64,000 nucleotides of DNA, taken from positions 7,415,001 through 7,479,000 of the forward strand of contig NC_092611.1 in NCBI RefSeq assembly GCF_047663525.1, given 5' to 3'. Numbering within the stretch: position 1 is the stretch's first letter; the number at the start of each line of letters is the position of its first letter. Both the position numbers and the translations under genes were made by a program. Below, one piece after another: positions 13,090 to 27,000 of this stretch. The notes under the pieces are model-generated. The model worked only from the letters and a program-made list of their open reading frames with translations. It had not been told where the DNA came from and did not search any database. Source of the DNA: Anas platyrhynchos. Taxonomy: Eukaryota; Chordata; Aves; Anseriformes; Anatidae.

Positions 13090-16000
13090 CCTTTTAATCC
13101 AAGACCGTGCAGAATGCCAAATGGGAGAATGGAGCGGGCTGTGTACTGGAATGTCTGAAGGCTGCAGACTTGGGATTTATATTCCATGTTGAATTCATTG
13201 TTCTCTCTCCTACCCCCGCTGCCCTCTAAAAAATGCTGCAGCCATGACAGAAATAAATTAGCCCGAGGTACAGGTCACACCTTCAAGGGCAGTAAGCGTT
13301 CTGGGTAAAATCAATAGAGAAGATGGGAGTCTCTAGCAGCTGAAGCAGAAAGAATGACACATTGATAGCTTTACATATACCCAAACAAAGGCACTTTGGA
13401 ACAACCCCGGTCCCTGCTGCCTTGCGAGCACAAAGCTCGGGTTTTTTCAACCACCTGAACCCCAACAGCAAGACAGAGGCGATTGAGAAAGGCGCCCGTT
13501 TCTTTGGGGAATTTGCATATTGATGCAGAAAAATCTGCTTGTTTGCATCCCTGCCCAGGAAAGGGCTCCAGATGCTGAATTCTGGGCCAGGTTGCAGCTC
13601 CCACAAACTTTCACAGAGACCAGAATCCGCACACAACCTTGGCTGGAGTTTTGTGGCCCTGTGAAGCCTCTCAAGGGGCAGGAGCTGAAGCCTCAGACAA
13701 AAACTCCCAGGAACTTTGGTGAACACAGAAATGAGCCCGGGAACCATCACCACCAGACTCTAACACTACGTGTTGCATTCATTATTTTCACTCCTGATTT
13801 TAAAGCAAGGAATAATTTATTCCAAATCACCTACAGTCTTTCAGAACCTTAAACCCGAGCTTCAGTACTTACAAATCACAGTTTGTCTAAAACTGGGTGA
13901 TTTAAGTTTCACAAGGACGTGGAACATAGTAAAAACCATTAGACTTCTGCATGGATATTCCTGACACCTCCATGGTGAGTTGAGTATTAACCCTCAGAGC
14001 ACGACACGAAACCTTTTCAGACACTTCATACCTCCCCCGGGGTTCCAACCTGCATTTTCAGGTTCCTAAAAGCTTTAAAGCCCGATCTAAGCTCCCACAA
14101 TATTTCTAAAAATAGGACACAGACTCCTCGGTCCCTCGGGAGTTTCTGAAATTGCTGCCCAGGAGATTTCTCAACAGGCAGAGCTAAAAGCTCTTCTCCT
14201 CGTGTCCCCCCGAGACAACTCCAGCCCAAGTACAGCGGGATCTAAAACCAAACGAACCCTGATTTTATGCAACGCCAGCAAGGGAATGCCAAATACGTAA
14301 CTTTCCCCTTGCCTCCTTGTTTGTTTGCTTTTCCTAAACCCACATAACATTAACATGTGCATTGTTCTTTGATCATTAGACTCCCGCTTCTGCCTGTGTT
14401 GAAATCCCGTGCAGTGTTGAGCTGTATTTGTACTTACATTTACGGAGCCTGTGAACAACATTGTAAATGGAATTGTTTTCATTCCCAATGCTGCCTGTGA
14501 AAATAAATGGGAGGATTCACCATTAACACCAGCGCTGCATTAAACAATTACCTTTTGCATACAGTCACTGCCCTGTCTTATATCTCAAACACGTAGCAAT
14601 ACCTACAAATATCTCTATTCAGGGAAAAATAAAACTAAAATCAACCTCCTGAGGAGAAGCGTTCCTCAGACATCACCTGTGTTTTGCTGCTGCTCTGAAG
14701 GCCTTTGTATATTTGGATGGCTCCTTGAAGCCACCAGTGCAGAGAGAGAAGAAAGAGATTGCTTCACTTTAGTCCCCAGAGAGGAGAAGGCAGCTTTGAG
14801 TCTGTAAAATCAGGTCCTGGGGGCTCAGCTGGCTCCACAGGAGCTGAAGCTCCGCAAGGGGCCGGGACTGGCTTGGGAAGAGGCTTCAGCAAGAGGTGAC
14901 TGATGGAGCAGGGTGGAGCTGTGAAAACCCTGCTGGTGAAGATGTTAAAAGCCTTTTAGAGAAGTCACAGCAGCGCTCGTTGGGAAGTGTTACTTGGAGG
15001 CACGCAGCCTCCACCAGAAGTCGGAGGTGAGGGAATCGCTCTTTCCATGAACTTGCAAGGATGCTTTTAGCTGGGCCGCGGGCTTCCAGCTCCTCCTGGC
15101 TCACCCCCTGCAGCTACTTTCAGAGAAAGTGGGGAAAGAAAGTGGGGCACATTCAAGATCTTCCCAAGAATGACCAATCTCACCTGCCTCCAAACAAATA
15201 TCAGACAGAACGGTCTACGATTACTTGCCTTGCTGTTCCGTTGTGTTTTACATCTCCTCAAGGACAGGAGCATGGGGCAATAATCCCCATTACTGCCTGA
15301 GATACTCTAAAACACTGCCTGAGGTACCAGCTTTTGCTCCGTGCTTCCATGTTAGACATTAAAATAACTAAATAAAGCATTTGTACACAGTGAAATGCAG
15401 CACAAACCATGTGCTTCTTCAACAGAGATGCCATGTCACCTAGCGCAGCTTTCTCTAAAATAAATCCTCCCCTATTTGTTCTATATTTCCATGTGTTTAG
15501 CAATATGGGAAGTCCTGCCCAGCTTTAGAGAGCATTCCCAACAGAGGCTGACTCGCTTCTCTGAGTGACTTCGCCAGGGTGTTTGGGATGGGTCCTGACA
15601 TCCTGATACTCAAAACACTCAGAGCAATCGCCGTCTCCAAAAGAGGATGTCTCTGTGACAGCACTCAAACAAGGAGGCTGCCACAAATAACTGCTCCAGA
15701 AAGCTAAGGCTGTTGGGTTTCTGCTCTGCGCATCCCAGGACTGAAACAGACTCGCAGCAAAGGCAGCAGGACACATCCCATTCCTGCACCGCCAGCTTTC
15801 TCTATTCACATTTCCCCTCTGCCTGTCGATGATGGCTGGTTTCAGAAGATATGCCTTCATTTCAAAGAGCAAGATCGCAGATGGAAATCAGAGGAGATCC
15901 ATGCTATAAGTTTTTTTTTCCCCATTTAAATCATTAACGAGTAAGGATTCAGCACAAAGATGGAAAAAAAAAAATAAGGATAAAAGAACAGTTGTGGATT

Positions 16001-16594
16001 TGTCTTGGGAATACCTGAAAAGATGGAGGATGGAAGGAGAGATGGGTGAGAGGCTAAACAATTTGTTGGCCAAAATCTGGCTGCTACTCCTGCAGCAGAC
16101 CTTACTGCACGTCACAGGCAGGGTTCTGGAGATCTGGGCTCCCCATCCAGAGAGATGCTGCACACTTGTAACTTCTGCAAGTCTACAGTCTGCAAAATCT
16201 TAACCCTAGGAGGGGAAAAGAAATAATCCAAAAACATTTCCTGTCCATTATATTTTGCATGTGAAGTGTATTCCTACAAAACTGCTGGATTTGGACACCT
16301 GAGAGCGAACAATAGAATGGGGCAGGCCATGTGCCACGTGCTGGATGAGGACGGTATTTTGCCTTTCCACTGTCACTAAAAGGATCCAAATTAAACCTGT
16401 AGGCCTGAAAGGTCCAAAAGTTGGGGCCTGAAACCCAAATCTGGATGTGCATTTCTGAAGCCTGGGCTTATCGCTTCCCTGCAACACAAGGCATTTTTTC
16501 TTCAAAAAAAACTATGCAGAGAAGCTTCCAAGAAAGCCTCCCGGTTGCCCTCCCCATTTCACAGCTAAGGAAATGGAGGGACTGCACGCACGGA

Positions 16595-16624
16595 GGGGAG
16601 GGAGGGAGGGAGGGAGGGAGGGAG
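16595..16624 (+). repeat. (GGGA)n microsatellite
   Basis: Seven near-perfect GGGA units on the + strand. The G-triplets make it a G-quadruplex candidate. Confidence 0.9.
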
Positions 16625-16750
16625 CCTGCTGCGGCCACACCGCGCCTGTGGCCATCTGCAGCACACCCCTCGCTGCCTCCGTAATCCCCTGCAGGTTGCT
16701 AAATCAAAGAGGAGAAATAACGCAAATAAATTTTCCCAGCCTTCTCACAT

Positions 16751-16751
<1 letters not shown>

Positions 16752-16787
<36 letters not shown>
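16752..16787 (+). repeat. 36-base poly-A run
   Basis: Thirty-six uninterrupted A, the longest homopolymer in the window. No retroposed sequence is recognisable immediately before it, so it is recorded as a simple repeat. The assembled length may be unreliable. Confidence 0.9.
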
Positions 16788-16791
<4 letters not shown>

Positions 16792-19700
16792 CCTAGGATC
16801 TCAGGGGATAAGGGAAAGGAAAGATCAGAGAGCTTCAGCTTTGGTCATTTGCAGATTTCTTCTGCTTGGCCTGGCTGCTCCCCGTCCCTCCGCGTGCACG
16901 CAGCAGGTAATCCTGGTGGGAACCAGCTGAAAGACCCCGTGTCACCCACTCGTTCTTACTTTTGCTCTCCCCTCACCCTTTGCAAAGATGAGATGCTGTT
17001 TTTTTTTTTTTCTGCAGAGTTTCCAGCTGTGAGTGGTGAGCAGCAGCACAACCTATTATTGCACTTGGCTAATGCATTATGCGCTCCCAACCCAGTAACT
17101 AGGAGCACGCATCGTGACTAACCTGTTATCCTTTTCCTGAAATCCTTTGCATAGGGAATCAGTTTCCAGCTTAAAATACCCAAGTAGTAAACATACAGCT
17201 TGTAAACAGAGGGATTTCACATTTGCATGTATAGTTAGTTCTTCAATTATCTCCAGTTGTGAAAATTCAGAGGATTTGCCTACAGACGCTGCACGCACTT
17301 CTCACACTTGGAAAATTAAATGCTAATTTTGATAAGCGACATAACCTTCCTGAAGAGCACTGCAGGACATAATTTAACAACAGCAACTACCAAATGTTTC
17401 TGACTTGCTTCAAACAATCATTAACCACAGACAATTTCTAATTATTTGAGTCCATTTTGCTTCTTATTCAGTGGTCATTTTGTTTCTTGACCACTTGGCC
17501 TATGTTCAGAAAAATCTCCATTAGGGAGCACAAAGTCTCAAAAGAAAAATTACTCTTTCCTCTTTCTAAGGCTGGGATTGTTTCAAACCCTCAAGAGATA
17601 GGAGTTCTAAATACATCTTTAAAGCTAAAAAAGTAGAAAGCCCTTAAAAAAATTAAGAGCACAATAGCCTGTTACATTGAAACATGCTGTTATCAAATAA
17701 AATAGCTTTCTCGCACCCTTCTGCTAGCAGTTTTGCAATTCATTTTCCAGAAAAAAAAAACTGCAAACATATTAAAAGACAAAACATCTACGCTCAGACT
17801 GGAAATGATCACATGAACAAGCCACAAGATTTGCTTGATAACATTCAGAGTTTATTATTCAAGACTGAGTCTCATTTTCAGCTCTAAGGGAGAGGGCGGG
17901 GAGAGAAGGGGGAACAGGCTTTTAAAGCACACTCTTGAAGTAAAGGATTGCATTTGCAGGAACCACTAAAAAGAAGAAAGAAAAGAAAGGAAAAAGTAAA
18001 GAAAGCACACCTCTATGCTACCAGCAGCCCAGGCTTTCAAAAACGAGGCTTAGCTCCCCAAAATCTACTCACTGCGTTTCCACTAGAGCCAGGTTTACCT
18101 TAGCAGAGAGGCTGAGCCCTCTGAGAGCTGCTAAAAACTTTCTGAAAGTTCAGCTCTGCTGCAGATGGGGAGGGACACGGGAGAGCAGAGAGGAAAGCAC
18201 TAGCCCCGAGCCCCAAGCTGCTGGCACAGCTGCTTTCCCTGCGCCCCCCTTACTGACCTACGAAGTCTTCGTTTCACAGGTAGCAAAGTTTGTCCTCCTC
18301 CTCCTGCCAGAGTCACGCGGGCATGCTGCGCGGCTGCGAGCGCCCTGCTCTGCAGAAGAATATTGTTTCCAGCCTTCTCGTGACTAAGGAGAGAAAGAAA
18401 AATGCAGTCCGGCCAGGTACTGTTTCTTCGTGAAAAGTAAATCCGGCATTCTGGAATGAGTTCAAACATAGGGCTTGACAGGCAAAGGAGAAAAGCTTTT
18501 TTTCACTGAGCATGCTTAGTCCTGCACAGCCTGCACACTTAATGAACATTACTTCCTTCCCAGTGGTTACTCCTAGCAGAAATCCACACCCCCTCCTCTT
18601 TCAGAAGTCAGGAATGCAGCTGAAACCAAAGTCCAGAAAACATGCCCGACACCCAGACAAGGCCCCACAGATCAATAAACTCAGGTTGTGACCTGCAGGT
18701 CACTTTGTCAAACAGGACATCAGGCTGAGTTTTTTCTGCACTTGGTATAGTTTGCTTTATGCTTCGGCTAATGCTGCTCGCTCCCCAGAGAAAATAAAAC
18801 GGCCCCGGCTTTTAAAGAATGATTAAATGCTTCGATAACAGATGGGAATTCTCCTTCAAACCCTCTCGTCCCAAACCTGCTTTAAAACAAGGAAAGAACG
18901 CCGCATAATGAAGTTGATCAGGAAAAAAAAATTAGGTCGTCAGATTCCTGAACAAAAGTTATCTGAATTTGTCCTAGGTGAAGACTAGCTGGTAACAAAC
19001 AGGCAAACAAAGCCCTTTCGTTTGGTTAGGGCCTGATCCTGTCCTGTCTGCAATCCCGGGGAGCTTTGTCCTTCCCTCCAGCGGGAATCGTGCCGGAGAT
19101 TGGGATCACAAACGCATGGGTTATTTTTAAAGCTTTTCCTTATGTTTCAAGCTTTGCAGTTGCTTTCCAATATTCTCTACAGGTCACACTTCGCTCTCCC
19201 CGGTTCTCATCCCCAACAGGATGGGGAATTCGGCCTTTTGTAACGAAGCCTGTGCTGGCCCCCAGTGCCGTGTCCCAGCCTCTGTGAAAACACCGAGCAT
19301 CCGATGAGCTATAACGAAAGAACAGAGGCCATAATGTGGTGGGAGCAAGGAGCACTAACCAGAATTAAAGCCTGGTGGGTTGTTACCATCCCCAAGACCC
19401 CTAAAGTGATGAATACCGCTCTGCATCTTAAACTGGGTTGGAAAAAAAAAATCAGGACCTCTGTGTCTGAGCAACCCCAGCCTTCATGAGGCTGCAGGCT
19501 CTGATTCGAGCAGGACAGGCCATGGCAGGGCCTTAAACCCCTGGGCTCCACACGTCCCAGGCCTTTAAAGCAGACCCAATGTAGAAAGCAAATGTTTCTG
19601 TACTCGCACGGGTAAGTTTCAGGATCACCGGGAGGTCTCTGTTGCTCCTAAGGGCAATCCAAAAAATTTTAAGAAGTTTAACTGCCTACACATCCCTGCT

Positions 19701-22700
19701 CTTCCTGGTTTCGTTCAGGATCATAAAAGAAAAAGCCCCAAAACTGCGTGACAAAAACAAGCCATGGTTGCCTAATTTGAGATTTTGGAAATCCCCAGAG
19801 AGCGCTTCCTGCAGATTTGGAGAAGCAGCAACTTCAGGCTAACCAAACCCCAGCGTGCCAACCTAAAGACTTTTCCTTTTGGCACACTTCCAATTCATAT
19901 CCTGAAGCTTTCCTGGAGCCTGGGAAGTCCCTAACAGGACAAAAAATGCTGGAAACTCAGCTGGATTTTTATCCCTGGCCATCTCAGACACCTCCCGTGG
20001 CTGTGGAGGCCAGCTGCCCACGAGAACTCGGCCTGCCAGGGCTTCATTAACCACGAGACCTCAGAAGCAGGCAGACACAGTGCCACTTATGACTAAAAAA
20101 AATTACTCAAACTCAGAATTGATGAACCCAGGGCTCAAACACACGCTCACTTAGCAAGCTGTGCTGAGTTTAGACATCCTTGTCTCCCTCAGTAGCTCAT
20201 TACCACTCTTGCGGCCCAGCAGGACAAGCAGAGCACGTGAAGGCCGTGACGTGGCGTCCAGGAGCTTCCCCCAAATTCCCACCAGGAGCAGGAGCCAGAT
20301 GCCATGCGTTATCCCTACAGAGCTCAGCCAGCCCCATAATGATTGTGGTGGAGCTGCCGAGCACCTCGAGGCTGCTGCGTGGTGCTCAGGAGCCATTTCC
20401 CTTGCCGCCTGTGAGCCACAACGGCCCCGCTGATCCCCTTCATGCCCAATTACCCACAGCAGTTGGCACGGCGATTTGTTTCGCACAGCCTTGGCCTCGC
20501 TTGCAGACGAGCCCCGTGTCCAAACGGGAAGCTCTCTACCTCCAGTTTTCCTTCTCAAAGGAAAAATTATTTGGGGGCACTCAAGTCCCCAAAACTCCGG
20601 CCTGCTGGGAACTGTTTGCAGACCACATGGAGCACGGCATGCCAGTGGTACGAGGCCTGGACCTCCAAAAAGCTCCATATCGTGTCCTGCCACGGGATTA
20701 CTGGGTTCTTTGAGGAAAATCAGGCCCAGCCCTACCTGCCTCTGAGCTGGGGCTTCAGGGTGCCATACCAGAAAGCAGTCCGAAGTGAATTTCAGGGGGC
20801 AGGAGGCTCTTAAACACACTTCTGGATGCAATTAGGGCCTTTAAAGAGCAAAGAGTTGGGCAGGATTGCAAAAGAGCAGAAAGAGGAGACTTGTCCTATA
20901 CCAAGAAGCTATTGGGTCTCCAAATGGACCATCGGCAGCTGGAGGACAGCCTCCTGCAGGTATCCATGATTCAGGACAAGGACCAGGGAAAGCCTGGATA
21001 AACGAAAAGCCTACAGAGAAGTGCACAAGCTTTAGACAGAGGAACTCCTTGGGTTTGGGGCTGCTGCCTCTGTATTCAGTCTAACCATTAAGCTGTGCCC
21101 CGAGGCGCAGACCTGAAACAGACTTTGGCGTGGCATCAGTCCCTCCTGGGGTGAAGAACAGAGCCCACCAACGCACATTCACCAAGATCCAGTAGGGAAC
21201 TGTTGCTGCCAGTCCTAATGAGAGCCAAATGGCTGCCCCTCCCCGAGCTAACAGCTCCAGCTGGGGCAGCTTTGCTTCTCTTTTCCCCCTAGGATGCATA
21301 AACTGCGTTTTTGCTCTCCTTCCTGACACCAGAAAAGGCTGGATCGCTTCCCACTGTACTGTGAGAGCTTGAAACTTGGCCATGCTATTTACAGCATCTT
21401 CTTTGCCCGGAGGAATTGGAGCCGCAGCGTGATTTTTCCACCATATGCAGGCAGCAGGCACGGCTGCATGTGCCAGCACCGCTACCCGGCGAGCTGAGCC
21501 CTACCTGTCGGTGCTTCCCTGTGGCTGCTCCAAGTCCTACAGCGAGAGATTTCCCCAAGGCCACGGGCTGCTGGCGCTCAGCTCCATTGTTCTTGGTGCT
21601 CCAATGCATCCCTCCTTCAATTGTTAGCGGGAAAGGACAAATTAAAGAAAGACCCTGAAGGGTGGGGCTCCTTTTCTGGTCTTCTCAGCAGAAATCTTAA
21701 GCTTTTGGCTGCGCAGAGGTTTTTCAAAAGGAGTGAAGTGACTCAGAAGCCTGAAATCTATTGATTCTCAGCGGGAATGGGGCTCCCAGATTCCTGCTGG
21801 AGCTGCAGAAGAGCTCGTTCTGCCTGGGAGCGTTTGGAGAAAGAGCCAGTCCTTCCCACCTCTCCTTTAACCACCCCTAGAGGGGCTGTGGGGTTCCTGG
21901 GGGCCCTCTGGCTGGTGAGGTACAACTCGGGGTGAGTTTTAGGATGCCAGCAGTGGGGCTGGCATCAAGGAGCACAGCCAGGCTGGAAACCTCCCAGACG
22001 ACAAACCAGAGACCTCGCTGGCAGAGCAAGCAGATGTGGGTTCCCGAAGATGTTTTTTTTTTTTCCTCTGCTTCCCATTTGACGCTCATTCCTACCTTGC
22101 ACAGAGGAAAATGTGACCCAGGAGACCTCGTTCCTACAGACACTCAGCCTGCAGGCGGGCAGCACACCCCAGTAGAAGGGCTTTGCCTTGCTTTAGGCAA
22201 CGGTGTGTAGGCAAACGTCCCCAGGAGAGGTGCCCCCAGGAGATCCCAGCACTGGGATGGGGGAAAGGATGCCACAGGATGCAGCTTTCGAGCCAGTGCC
22301 AGCAAAGCAAGCTGTCTCCAAGCAAGGAAGATATAACGTTGAATTTTTGCCCCTTTCTCCCCTCTCAGGGCTGGCACAGTAACATTCAGCATCCACATTA
22401 CAGAAGGGTTTTTGGTGGAGGTGCAGTGAAAGCACCGAACGTCAAGTCTGAACAAAACGCTGACCTGCTTTCGGGTTTTTAGTGCTGATGAAGTATTAGA
22501 AGAGTAAGACCAGATGTCTTTCTGAAGTTATACTTGGGTTTAACCAAAGTACCTGGGCTCAAAGGCAGGAAACTGAGAGAAACCCACAACTGTACACGAA
22601 GATATGAGCAAACTGTCTAAAAATTATCTTTCAACTCTAGGATCTATTATGATAGAGGAGCTGTTGCCTTCATCTATTGATAAAATATTAAATAGGAGTA

Positions 22701-23535
22701 GCTGGCATGTTTTCCAGAAATCAGCAGGTAATCTAAACATATTAAACCAGGAGAAGGTTTCACTTTGAAGGCAGTGCAGAGAAGTTGCCTGCTAGGACAG
22801 GGCTATGGGGAGAGCAGCAGTTCCCAAGCCTGGGCTGGTTTTCCACCTAACTTTGGGTGAGACTCTTCACATCTCTGATCAAAAGTAATCAAAGGAATTG
22901 GGTGTAATTATTACAAAGATTGCTATGATAGATCTGAGACAGCACGGGAAAAAGGCAATAGATAATGCAGGAAAGATCCAACCACAGCTGCAAAACTCCC
23001 AAGGATTCAAACTCAACATTACATTAAGATGTAAAGCAAAAGAAAAAGAAGAAAAAAAAAGAGCAAAGCAAGCAGGCTCTCACACCACTCAGAAATGTTT
23101 TGAGGTGAGTGTCCCACACCAGGGCGAGGGCAGTGACACCTCCAGAAGCACATCCCTGCAGAGCAGGGCACAAGATGCCAGGAGCCACCCCGCTGGACCT
23201 ATTCAGTTATTCGAGCTTTTCAGAGTCTTCTTGCAGGATAACAAATAATGAGGACTTCCTAGGACAACCTCAGGTTTTCTGTTCCAGGCAAATAAATTTG
23301 ATCAAGGGAGGAGAAAAGACAAACTGCACTAGCAACAGCATTGAGCTCAGGGAACTCCATTTTTCACAGTTCAAATGAAACCCAAGGAGAGTTGTTACAA
23401 GGCTAAATGTTGTGTGTGCACAGGTACATATGATAAATACTTGCAGAAAGATGCTGCTGCAGTGCGATGCTTCTGAAGGGGCTGTGCTATGTCTTTACTG
23501 AAAACATCCAAACTGCAATAAGACATGATACTTTA

Positions 23536-23565
23536 AAAGGGAAAAAAGGAAAAAAGGAAAAAAAT
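23536..23565 (+). repeat. Purine tract, (AAAAAAGG)n-like
   Basis: Four A-runs separated by GG or GGG on the + strand, with no pyrimidine for about 30 bases. Confidence 0.8.
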
Positions 23566-23961
23566 CCTGTCTACCTTAATCAAGATTTGGTAGTATTTTC
23601 TGATATAAAGGGAAAACGTTTAGAGTTTTGCTTCTGATCAGGTATAACTAAAGCCATTATCTCACACAGAATCAGTGGGATGGTTTTACCAGCATAGGAG
23701 GACTTGCCATTTATCAACCTCTTTGGGATTAACGACTTTGCTGGTTCCTAACCCCAGCAGAGCCAGCAGTCTGGTAAAGGTGCTGGTCAAGCAGGGCACA
23801 GTGCAGTGAGTATCAGCACCCAAACACGAGACAGTGAAGAGCAGATACCCACCAGCACTGCAAGGGACAGGTGGAAAGGCAGGAGGATGCTTTCAGATAT
23901 CACGGGAATGAGATTGGACCCTGGAATCTAATGGTAGCTCCCCCAAAACCCAGACACGGTC

Positions 23962-24010
23962 GGGTGGTGTTTTTTTGGTGGTGGTGGTTTTTTGTTTTGG
24001 TTTGGTTTTT
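23962..24010 (+). repeat. G/T-rich low-complexity tract
   Basis: About 50 bases of almost only G and T, with GGT units and T-runs, on the + strand. Confidence 0.8.
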
Positions 24011-27000
24011 TACTCTTTTCCTTGATCTTACATCCAAGGATGGAAGATTTCTTTGAAGGGCAACTACATTCCAACATGAAGCAAACACCCTACTCTGTGG
24101 CTTGCCAGAACCAGAACCTCAGCCCACCAGTTCCTGTGTGCAGACCTCCAGACTCAGCTCTTCCCAGGCACTTTCCAGGAGCGAGCAGCAAAATCAAGTT
24201 CCATATTTCGTCCGTCAACATCTCAGAGGAAAATGACGACTGTCTATAGACACAACAACAGAGCAGAGACATTAAATACAAGGCAATAACACACCATCTC
24301 CCCAGTCACCTCCCTCAGCTAAAAGCCAGCACGGTCTGCCTTAAATTTCAGCTCCGAGTGCGTTTCACAGGATACGCATCATCCCCACGAAACAAATGGA
24401 TCCATTTCATTTTTTTTTTCCACTTAACAGTCACTGGTGAGTTCAACTTTGGCACTCCAACAAAAAAAGGCTTCATTGCCAGCACGCACAGTGCACTGGA
24501 ACCAGAGCGGGGTGAGAGGAGTGGAAAGTCATTTATAAAGCAAATTCTGCAGCAGAGAGAGTTATTGGGCTTTACCTCTGGATTATATGTTACATTTCTT
24601 TATATAACATTGTGTTTAACTCATAACAGTCTGTGGGGGAGAGAGGGAGAAAGGTAAAAGTTTAATTTTCTTCATTTTCGTTGAGATTTATAACAAAAGG
24701 ACTATATGAATATTTAATTTTTTTTTAATTAGAATTTTCTATGGATCTAGGATTTTACCAGCTTGCTCCTGAGGCTCATCGCCTTGCTGAGGGTTTCCCC
24801 AGCACTTTGCAAAGACATGGAACAACGTGAAAATCAGCAACTGCCCCCAAGAAGCATCCGTGATTGTAGGGGGGTCCCTGGGAGTAGCAGCCACACAGCA
24901 TCACCAGGAGCCAGGCGGTCTCAGACGGACCAAAAAAAGAAATCTGAGACTGACTATTTCAAGTGTGACCACCATGATTTGGGGAACTTTGATATAATGT
25001 AACAGTATTTTACTTTACGAGATGAAGAAAGGGACAGCATGATTCTTTATCATCCAATCTGAAATTAGAACTGATAGTATGAAAAGTTTCGATTTTGGTT
25101 ATCCTGACACTTTACTATCAAAAAGCCTTTATTCAGAAATTCCCGAACAGCCTGAGCTTGCACCACGACATTTCTTTCTTCTGAAAGCATCTGTTGTCTT
25201 TGTCTTCTTTTCCCCCAAATACACATTCTCTTCCTTTCAGACCACTGCCCAACAGCTCATTTAATCCAAGAACTTTCCTTTCTTCTTAAAACCTCATCCT
25301 TCCTTGGGCAGTTGGCAAATTGTCGTGGCTTATCCTGGTTAAGTAGTTTGCAGAGTCAAATTGAGTGCCACAGCGTGTTTGTCTTACATCCCATGAATTT
25401 ACAAGTACCCTGTCCTGTGAGTGCTGCTGGCTATTTACGTGGCTCTTGGTGTTTTTAACGTGCAAACCACCACCGTGCAGAATACTTCTCCTTTTTGATC
25501 AGCTCTTTTACTGATTTAGTAGGATTTAAAGTGCCTGGGTGCATTCACGTATCCCCGTATCGCTGCAGACCTTGAAGTAACTACCTCGGTAACTGCCAGG
25601 GAGCTGAAAGCCTTTCATTTGTTGCAGAGGTAAATGCAATAAATACATACACATCTCAGCAAAGCTTTCATGCAAACGGAATTTTGTCTTGTGTTTACTT
25701 GGAAAGCACTTTAAAACGTACTCCTGCCATAAATACATAATTGTAAAAAAGTCAGCGGGACTGCAAGACTTGGTATTGAGTGCTACACCTAGTGGTAAGT
25801 GTTTGCAGGATTTGTGGCTTTTCTGACGTTTAAACAAATAATTACACAAAAACAACGTTTAGAGAAACAAGTCATAATACCAGGAGAAGGAAAGGAAAAA
25901 ACACTCCAGAACGCTTCAGATACTTAAGCAGGGGGTCTATTCTTCCATCAGCATGCGAGAAATTTATGCAATTAAATTATAATCATTAATGAACCTCACC
26001 TACGAGCACAGCCATACATCAGAAGAAAAAGCAGAGCTCCTCCAGCTGCAGCTTTGCTGTAATGAGGCAGGAGCAGTACCTGGTGCTCAGCTCCCCTGCT
26101 CCACACTATGAGGAGATGCTATGGCATCTTTCTTGTTTACCTGTCTGCTGACCCTTCAAAATGCTTAAAATACCTCAGATGTAGCAGCCATGCGAAAGAA
26201 AGAACAGCCTGCAAAGTACACAGCACTCCACACCTGTGTTTGAAGGCAGATTGCTATCAGGAACTTCAGAAATCCACACTTGTACGTTTTAAATGCAGTG
26301 CCTACAACTCAAGGTATCGCATATATGGGTTGGAAAATGCAGTAGGTGTAGTTCAACGATCTCGTCTCTACTTTCCCTTAATGGCCATGGGACAAAACCA
26401 AGGCAAGGTGCTGGCAGCAGGGACCGGCACCTGCATCCCGCTCCCTGGGGAGCACCACGGCACTCGGCTCAGGAGTCCCGGTCCCATTTTAAGGTCACCA
26501 ACTCGCTGGGTTAGTGACCTAAAAAATCCCTCAAGCAGGCAGGCAGAGCACAGTCAACCCAAACCAAAAGCTCTCGTTGAAAATAACTTCTGGGGAAAAT
26601 AAATAAATAAAAATCAGGAGAAAACTTTGCCTTTCTTCTGTATTAGCAGCTTATTTTCTTTCTATTTGAAACTTCCAGGGGAAAATTATTTCCTCATCAA
26701 GGAGCCTTCTTCAGTCTGAACACCCCTGCCTGGTGTCACAAGCCCACACCGCATCATGTGCGGCAGGAGGCACAGTCAGGAGAGGACACACAGGTAGGAA
26801 AGAGGCAGAGGGGTCTGAAGCTTCCTCTCTCCTTTCCCTGCTGAAAGCAGCTGGAGGACCTGGTGAGACAGACCCAGCCCTGCTGCATGGTTAGTGCTGC
26901 TCGCTTGCCAGTTGGAAGGAGACCCAAGTTTCAGGGGTCAAAACTCTTAAGTAACACTCCAGTTTCCAGCTCGCCTCTCCCGAGACGCAGCAACGCCATC

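Larger units (their letters stand above)
8806..16594. other. Intergenic, no gene seen
   Basis: Mixed composition, an A-rich tract and a poly-T run. The minus-strand 156-codon frame at 13283-13753 overlaps two other open frames and shows no domain. Confidence 0.6.

Noticed and set aside
16540-16585. Possible MIR minus-strand fragment (CCCCATTTCACAGCTAAGGA)
   Set aside because: Too short to separate from chance before it runs into the GGGA repeat.
16999-17032. Splice-acceptor-like poly-T plus CTGCAG followed by GTGAGT
   Set aside because: The implied exon would be only about 13 bases and no neighbouring exon is visible.
20151-20831. 226-codon minus-strand frame
   Set aside because: No domain, signal or repeat structure. 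Competing open frames on the + strand overlap it, and the length is plausible by chance in GC-rich DNA.
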